Assembly (NCBI GenBank): GCA_937892225.1
Contig: CALAUH010000170.1
Location: 1-38,031, forward strand
Reading direction: 5' to 3'
DNA: 38,031 bases
Origin: an uncultured Treponema sp.
GTDB lineage: Bacteria; Spirochaetota; Spirochaetia; Treponematales; Treponemataceae
Positions 33,538 through 38,031 of the stretch are shown in pieces (positions within the stretch are counted from its first letter, which is position 1; each line of letters opens with the position of its first letter). The notes below the pieces were generated by a model, which worked only from the letters and a program-made list of their open reading frames with translations, did no database searches and was not told the DNA's origin. A program made the translations under genes and the position numbers.

Positions 33538-34314
33538 TTATTCTGGCAAATTAAATGCCTTGCAACTGTTTTTCCAAAGAATTTCGCTTAATTCTTCTAA
33601 ATCCATTTCGAGCATTTCTGCCAAAAATCTTGCTGTAGAAGGTAAATAAGCCGGCATTGTTCTTTTCTTTTCTCTGAATTCTGCTGGAATCATAAAAGGA
33701 CTTTCTGTTTCAATCAAAATTCGTTCTACAGGAATACTCATTACTGTATCATGAAGATTTCTTGCATTTCTATAAGTTAAATTACCAGCAAAACTAAACC
33801 AGATATTTTTATCAAGACATTTTTTTGCATATTCAGCATCTTCTGAATAACAATGCAAAATTGCACCTGCATCTGGAAGACGTTCAGTTAATACATCATA
33901 AACATCTTTTCCTGCATCTCTATTATGAATAATTACAGGCAAATTATGTTTCTGAGCTATTTCTAGTTGAGTAATAAAAAGTTCTATCTGTGAACGTTTA
34001 TCTCCGAACTGTTTAAAATAATCAAGTCCGGTTTCACCAACTGCAATAACATTTGGTAATTCAAGATATTTTTCTATATTATTAATCCAATCTGGTCCCG
34101 GATTTGTAACTTCAGAAGGAGCTATACCAACAGCATGATAAACACCTGACATTGATTTCAAGTTATTATAAACTCTTGGAAAATCCAATAAACTATTATT
34201 TATACTAACAATTCGACTAACTCCAGCTTGTTTAGCCTGCTGAATTACACGCAATTGTTCAATATTATCATCATAAATTAACCCGATGTGGGCATGAGTA
34301 TCAAAAAACTTCAT
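33538..34314 (-). CDS. TatD-family metal-dependent DNase
   Basis: TIM-barrel hydrolase of the TatD family (258 aa), linked to DNA repair and quality control in other bacteria. Metal-binding features include H7 and H9 in DTHAHI, E94 in GETGLDYF, H130 in IIHNRD and H154 in LHCYS. The fifth ligand motif, normally ETDxP, reads IETESPFM, placing Glu204 where Asp is expected; metal binding could still be kept by the carboxylate. An AGGAAG site lies 7 nt before the ATG, and a good promoter precedes it. First gene of the tatD-dus unit. Confidence 0.92.
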   Translation of the reverse strand: MKFFDTHAHIGLIYDDNIEQLRVIQQAKQAGVSRIVSINNSLLDFPRVYNNLKSMSGVYHAVGIAPSEVTNPGPDWINNIEKYLELPNVIAVGETGLDYFKQFGDKRSQIELFITQLEIAQKHNLPVIIHNRDAGKDVYDVLTERLPDAGAILHCYSEDAEYAKKCLDKNIWFSFAGNLTYRNARNLHDTVMSIPVERILIETESPFMIPAEFREKKRTMPAYLPSTARFLAEMLEMDLEELSEILWKNSCKAFNLPE

Positions 34315-34362
34315 GGCTTTCTTCCTAAAGATGAGTTATTAAAACGAATGTTTCTGCCGATA

Positions 34363-34391
34363 ATGATAACATAGGTTTGCTTTAACGTCAA
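34363..34391 (-). promoter_or_regulatory. Promoter of tatD-dus
   Basis: TTGACG (34386-34391) and TATCAT (34363-34368) are separated by 17 bp, each one mismatch from consensus, with TGT before the -10 (extended). The predicted leader is about 42 nt and contains the AGGAAG ribosome site. It is divergent from the M23 promoter. Confidence 0.65.
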
Positions 34392-34433
34392 ATTGTTTTC
34401 AATTTTAATGATTATATTAATATAGGAAGTTAT

Positions 34434-34463
34434 TTGACAATAAAGAAGTTAACATGTTATACT
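34434..34463 (+). promoter_or_regulatory. Strong promoter of the M23-bactofilin operon
   Basis: A perfect TTGACA (34434-34439) and TATACT (34458-34463) are 18 bp apart, with TGT before the -10 (extended form). The RNA would start near 34470, about 30 nt before the chosen TTG start. This is the best consensus promoter in the window, even though the first gene is frameshifted. Confidence 0.75.
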
Positions 34464-34501
34464 GTCAAAATCCGTAAAATCGGAGTTTTTTGGAGCTAAA
34501 A

Positions 34502-35499
34502 TTGTCTAGAACACAAAAAACAGTTAAAAAGTTTGAAAAGCGTTTCGCTAATAATGTATCTAAAGGAATTGGATCTCTTTTTAAGAAGATTGGAAATTTA
34601 TTCTTAAGGCTTTTCAAATTTTTAGATAATAAACTTACAATCATGATTGTTCCTCATTCAAAAAGTCACGTTATTAATTTTCAAACTAACGTGTTTGCAT
34701 TATTTTTAACTGTTTTTTTAACAATAGGAATTTGTTTTTCTTTCTTCTATTTTAATTCTAAGGCAATTTCTTCTAATTCAACAATTGAATCTCTGGAAAC
34801 ACAGAATAGAGAAGCTCTTGCCAGTCTTGATCAGTTACGTGATGAAAACGCTAACCTTTTCCAGGCAGCTAAAAGATTCCAGGTAACTTTATCACAGAGT
34901 CTTTCTTTATTAGGAATTAATCAGCAGTCAAACAATTCTGACTCACAAGTTTCTAATTCAGACCTTTCTTCTTTATTCAGTACAAAAGAAATAACAACTG
35001 GTTCTTCAAGAGAAATCCAGGATATTCAGGAATTAACATCTTATCTTGAAGATGCCATTGAACCAATTGAACAGATTGGTAAAATGCTCAAAACACAGCA
35101 GTCACTCTTTACAGAAATACCAAGTATCTGTCCTTTAATTGGTCCTAATTTACACGTTTCTATGAACTTCGGTCCAAATATCCATCCTACAAAAGGTAAC
35201 TGGTATATTCATAAAGGAATTGACTTTTCTACATATCGCAGTGGAGATCCAGTTTTAGCTGCAGCTTCAGGTCAGGTTGTAACAGTTGGATACGACAGTG
35301 GATATGGTAACTATATCATTCTTAAACATAATCATGGATTTTATACAAGATATGCTCACTTAAGTTCTTTTAGAGTTATGTTATCGGTAATTGTGGAAAC
35401 ACTGGTCTTACAACAGGTCCACATTTACATTATGAAGTTCATATTGGTTCTGATGTAGTAGATCCTGCAAAATATGTTAATGTTAAATTAGCAAAATAG
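34502..35499 (+). pseudogene. Membrane-anchored M23 peptidase, frameshifted
   Basis: Peptidoglycan hydrolase of the LytM/M23 type. A basic N-terminal cytosolic part precedes one membrane helix (about 60-88 in the first frame) and a Ser/Gln/Glu-rich, probably coiled-coil region. The catalytic domain begins FGPNIHPTKG with the zinc motif HKGID and continues to YTRYAHLSSFRV. There the frame breaks: at about 35376-35385 it slips, and the rest (VIGNCGNTGLTTGPHLHYEV, to NVKLAK and TAG at 35497-35499) is in the +2 frame. About a dozen residues normally joining these parts also seem missing, so a deletion of roughly 36-40 nt, not divisible by 3, is likely; the junction shows GTTATGTTATC. Without the HLH motif the 35458-ending product should be inactive. 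I prefer TTG at 34502 because GGAG lies 6 nt upstream; TTG at 34490 is the alternative. A sequencing error cannot be excluded. Confidence 0.85.
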
Positions 35500-35505
35500 G
35501 TTTTT

Positions 35506-35919
35506 ATGGCAAATATATTTGATGATATTTCTATTAATACAATAATCGGAAATGGAACTGCTATCTCTGGTGATATTCACATTAATGGTTTTGTACGAAT
35601 AGATGGTGATATAAATGGTAATATTGAAACAGACGGAAACATCATTATTGGTGAAAATGCAAGAATAAAAGGTAACATCAAAGGTAAAGGTATTTTAATT
35701 ACTGGTGGAATTATTCTTGGTGATGTTAATGCAAACGAAAGTATAAAAATTTTATCTGAATCAATTGTTATCGGTGATATTATTTCTCCAAAAATTCAGA
35801 TTGAAGATAATGCTATTTTTCATGGTCATTGTATTTCTATTAAAGATACAGAAATCTATAATTCAGAATCAGAAAAATATCTTCAGTCTAAGGCGATAAA
35901 AGAAAAGGTTATTCTTTAA
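35506..35919 (+). CDS. Bactofilin
   Basis: Bacterial cytoskeletal protein that polymerises without nucleotides. The 137-aa chain is a short N-terminal tail (MANIFDDISINTIIGNGT) followed by a right-handed beta-helix of repeated Gly- and Ile-rich turns (SGDIHINGFVRIDGDINGNI, IIIGENARIKGNIKGKG). A charged C-terminal tail follows. In several bacteria bactofilins sit next to, and organise, M23 peptidases that shape the cell wall; here the peptidase gene immediately upstream (6 nt away) is frameshifted. It overlaps the next gene by one base (TAATG). Confidence 0.94.
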   Translation: MANIFDDISINTIIGNGTAISGDIHINGFVRIDGDINGNIETDGNIIIGENARIKGNIKGKGILITGGIILGDVNANESIKILSESIVIGDIISPKIQIEDNAIFHGHCISIKDTEIYNSESEKYLQSKAIKEKVIL

Positions 35920-36485
35920 TGAGCGATATAAATGCACTTGGAGCTTCTAATTATTACTCTGGAATTCAAAACGCATCTTCTGAAGTAATACGCAATAATC
36001 AAAAAGAAAAAATTTCTAAAGAAAAAAAAGTATCTTTCAAAGATATTTTTAAAACAAAAGAAGAAAACAACGTTGAACCTTCTACAATAAATCTTCCAGC
36101 AGAAATTAGAAATATGTCTGTTGAAGAAGCTGCAATCTTCTTAAAAGATGCCGTAGATATTGCAGGAGATGCACTTTCTAATTCACCAACAGGCGAAAAC
36201 ATAAAAGAATTCAAATCAAAAGTTCAACAGTTCATTCATTTTGTAATTCAACAGAATTTTGTAATTACAGCAAAACAACGAAACAGAATGGTAACATCAA
36301 CAGGACTTTTTTCTAACTACCAGCTTCCACCACATAAGAAAGATCCAAGAGTACAAATTGAACTAATCAATACAAAATTAGATGAAATGACAAGGGCAAC
36401 CTTAAGCAATCAGATAAATAATTTAAAATTATTAGAACAAGTAAATGAAATTAAGGGATTAATTATTGATTTAATGCAATCTTAA
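35919..36485 (+). CDS. YaaR-like (DUF327) protein
   Basis: A 188-aa cytosolic, mainly helical protein. The segment from about residue 60 on (LPAEIRNMSVEEAAIFLKDA, GDALSNSPTGENIKEFKSKV, then a helix with QQFIHFVIQQNF) matches my recollection of the DUF327/YaaR family, whose function is unknown. In Bacillus subtilis yaaR lies two genes from yaaT (ricT), and here it directly precedes a ricT homologue, which supports the assignment. The first 55 residues are polar, Lys-rich and probably disordered. Start ATG overlaps the bactofilin stop. Confidence 0.7.
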   Translation: MSDINALGASNYYSGIQNASSEVIRNNQKEKISKEKKVSFKDIFKTKEENNVEPSTINLPAEIRNMSVEEAAIFLKDAVDIAGDALSNSPTGENIKEFKSKVQQFIHFVIQQNFVITAKQRNRMVTSTGLFSNYQLPPHKKDPRVQIELINTKLDEMTRATLSNQINNLKLLEQVNEIKGLIIDLMQS

Positions 36486-36512
36486 CCGATATACTTAATG
36501 GAAAGGGAAATT

Positions 36513-37436
36513 ATGAGCGATATTTTTGAAAGTGACATAGACGATTTAAACGAAAATCTTTCTAGCTTAGAAGATAATGAAGAAAGAGTTGAAATAACCG
36601 AAACTCTTGAAATTAATTTTACTCTTTATCATATTAAGCTCGAATATTCTTGCGAAACTTTATATGCAAAAACTAATAACAATCTGATTTTACAACCTGG
36701 CGATTATGTTATTACACCAACACGCTATGGTAAAGATATGGCTTTAGTTTTAGGTGAATCAAAAAAACCTATTGGAATAAAACAATCTGATATTGTTACA
36801 GTTGAAAGAAAAGCAACAGAAGAAGATCTTAAAAAACTCGAAGACTTGAAAATTAAAGAAAAAGAAGCCTACAAAGTTTTTAAAGAAAAAGTTGCTGCTC
36901 ATAAACTTGATATGAAACTTGTTGATACACACTTTCTTTTTGAAGAACAGAAAGCTCTTTTCTTTTTCAGTTCAGACAATCGTGTAGACTTCCGTGAACT
37001 TGTAAAAGATTTAGTTTCAGTTTTTAAAATGCGTATCGAACTGCGCCAGATTGGAGTTAGAGATGAAAGTAGAATCACTGGTGGCTTAGGCGTTTGTGGA
37101 CGACCTTTCTGTTGTCATGGTGTTTCAGATAAATTAAAACCAGTTTCTATCAGAATGGCAAAAGATCAGAATCTTTCTTTAAATTCAATGAAAATTTCAG
37201 GACAATGCGGACGTTTACTCTGCTGTCTTTCTTATGAATTTGACTGGTATAACGAAGCAAGAAAAAATCTTCCAAATGAAGGTATCCATGTTTTCTATGA
37301 TGGAACAAATTTCCGTATTACAGAAGTAAATCCTCTTACAAATATGATTAAAATGTCTGGTGATGACGGACGATTACTCGAAGTAAACGCGAAACGATTC
37401 TACCAGGATTCAAATAAACACTGGAAAATTAACTAA
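36513..37436 (+). CDS. ricT: PSP1-domain protein RicT (YaaT)
   Basis: PSP1 C-terminal family protein. In B. subtilis RicT acts with RicA and RicF in an iron-sulphur complex affecting RNase Y-dependent mRNA processing, competence and sporulation. The diagnostic Cys-rich region is intact: GGLGVCGRPFCCHG and later SGQCGRLLCCLSYE. Upstream, YVITPTRYGKDMALVLGE and VFKMRIELRQIGVRDESR match the family core. The N-terminus is acidic. An ATG at 36498 is in frame, but the one at 36513 has an AAGGGA site 5-6 nt upstream, giving 307 aa. ricA/ricF homologues are not in the window, so the complex is not shown to exist here. Last gene of the M23-bactofilin operon; no terminator seen after it. Confidence 0.9.
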   Translation: MSDIFESDIDDLNENLSSLEDNEERVEITETLEINFTLYHIKLEYSCETLYAKTNNNLILQPGDYVITPTRYGKDMALVLGESKKPIGIKQSDIVTVERKATEEDLKKLEDLKIKEKEAYKVFKEKVAAHKLDMKLVDTHFLFEEQKALFFFSSDNRVDFRELVKDLVSVFKMRIELRQIGVRDESRITGGLGVCGRPFCCHGVSDKLKPVSIRMAKDQNLSLNSMKISGQCGRLLCCLSYEFDWYNEARKNLPNEGIHVFYDGTNFRITEVNPLTNMIKMSGDDGRLLEVNAKRFYQDSNKHWKIN

Positions 37437-37483
37437 AAAAATATTAGATAATTTCAACAGACTCAACCAGCGCGGCGTTTATC

Positions 37484-37512
37484 TTTTCAATCATATTGAA
37501 TTTCATTATAAT
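37484..37512 (+). promoter_or_regulatory. Putative leaderless promoter of proS
   Basis: TTTTCA (37484-37489) and a perfect TATAAT (37507-37512) are spaced by 17 bp. The ATG follows after 8 nt without a Shine-Dalgarno. A small palindrome (TTCAA, 5 nt, TTGAA) overlaps the -35. Confidence 0.5.
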
Positions 37513-37520
37513 AATTTATT

Positions 37521-38031
37521 ATGAAAGCATCAAAATTTATTATTTCAACACTGCGCGAAGCTCCAAATGACGCAGTTATTTCCAGCCATCAGCTCATGAT
37601 GCGTGCTGGACTCATTCGTAAACTTGGAAACGGACTTTATTCATATATGCCAATGGGACTTAAGGCATTCCGTAAAGTAGAAAATATTATCCGCCAGGAA
37701 TTAGACAAAGCCGGCATGCTCGAAATGAAGCCTACTGTAATTCAGCCCGGTGAAATTTGGAAAGAATCTGGACGTTGGGAAAAAATGGGTCCAGAAATGC
37801 TTAAACCACAGAATCGTGGCGGACAGGATATGGTTGTTTCACCAACTGCCGAAGAAGCATTTACAGCTTTAGTAAGAGAAAATCTTTCATCATATAAACA
37901 GTTACCAGTAACTTTATATCAGATTAATACAAAATATCGTGATGAAATCCGTCCACGTTACGGTGTAATGCGCGGCCGTGAATTTACAATGATGGATGCA
38001 TATTCATTTGATAAAGATCAGGCAGATTTGG
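37521..38031 (+). CDS. proS: Prolyl-tRNA synthetase, N-terminal part (runs off the window)
   Basis: Class II aminoacyl-tRNA synthetase charging tRNA-Pro. The first 170 codons are visible and intact. The start MKASKFIISTLREAPNDA and the motif 1 region RAGLIRKLGNGLYSYMPMG are conserved in bacterial ProRS. Motif 2 lies around TKYRDEIRPRYGVMRGREF, preceded by VSPTAEEAFT. The catalytic and anticodon-binding remainder, and any editing insertion, lie beyond the right edge. Its ATG has no ribosome site; the -10 lies 8 nt upstream. Confidence 0.93.
   Translation, partial: MKASKFIISTLREAPNDAVISSHQLMMRAGLIRKLGNGLYSYMPMGLKAFRKVENIIRQELDKAGMLEMKPTVIQPGEIWKESGRWEKMGPEMLKPQNRGGQDMVVSPTAEEAFTALVRENLSSYKQLPVTLYQINTKYRDEIRPRYGVMRGREFTMMDAYSFDKDQADL

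Overview
The window is a compact, AT-rich bacterial chromosome segment that most likely comes from a spirochaete of the genus Treponema, probably a host-associated anaerobe. This is an inference. The supporting points are a trimeric HydABC [FeFe] hydrogenase, a PheS of the archaeal/eukaryal type (a known spirochaete trait), a bactofilin with an M23 peptidase, a relic of a DUF1566-like domain of the kind common in treponemes, and several genes that look spirochaete-specific. No rRNA, tRNA, CRISPR array, prophage or intact insertion sequence was seen.

Layout. 1-382: a repeat-bearing intergenic region with two intrinsic terminators. 383-4533 (-): hydCBA with its own promoter. 4659-7586 (-): dnaX-ybaB-recR. 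7654-10515 (-): an orphan cytosolic hybrid histidine kinase. 10584-10972: a terminator and the decayed end of a DUF1566-like gene. 10987-11526 (+): a NUDIX hydrolase. 11528-13937 (-): an ArsR/SmtB repressor and a Zn/Cd P-type ATPase, behind an operator that matches the classical SmtB site. 13980-20453 (-): a processing protease (ctpA), rsmE, a diverged TagA-like protein, a sigma-54-type AAA+ protein without HTH, phosphomannomutase and a sirtuin. 20525-24504 (+): a MinD-like ATPase, lgt, a THUMP RNA methyltransferase and a TetR regulator. 24544-26034 (+): glpK, followed by an acyltransferase remnant. 26383-34314 (-): tatD, dus, an unknown 528-aa protein, a GAF-GGDEF diguanylate cyclase, a rhomboid protease, two exported unknowns and pheS. 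34502-37436 (+): a frameshifted M23 peptidase, bactofilin, a YaaR-like protein and RicT. 37521 to the end (+): the start of proS.

How the genes work together. hydCBA encodes a soluble, probably electron-bifurcating hydrogenase linking NAD(H), ferredoxin and H2. arsR and the ATPase form a self-contained metal-efflux unit. ctpA, lgt, the rhomboid protease, M23 and bactofilin serve the cell envelope. dnaX-ybaB-recR is the usual replication/repair trio.

The most notable signals are: (1) at least seven first-in-unit genes with a -10 box only 6-8 nt before the ATG and no Shine-Dalgarno, suggesting frequent leaderless transcripts; (2) an M23 peptidase broken inside its catalytic domain beside an intact bactofilin; (3) a bEBP-like protein with GAYTDA in place of GAFTGA and no DNA-binding domain; (4) a 76-bp direct repeat with an inverted arm next to the hydrogenase operon. 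I found no clearly new multi-gene defence or biosynthetic system.
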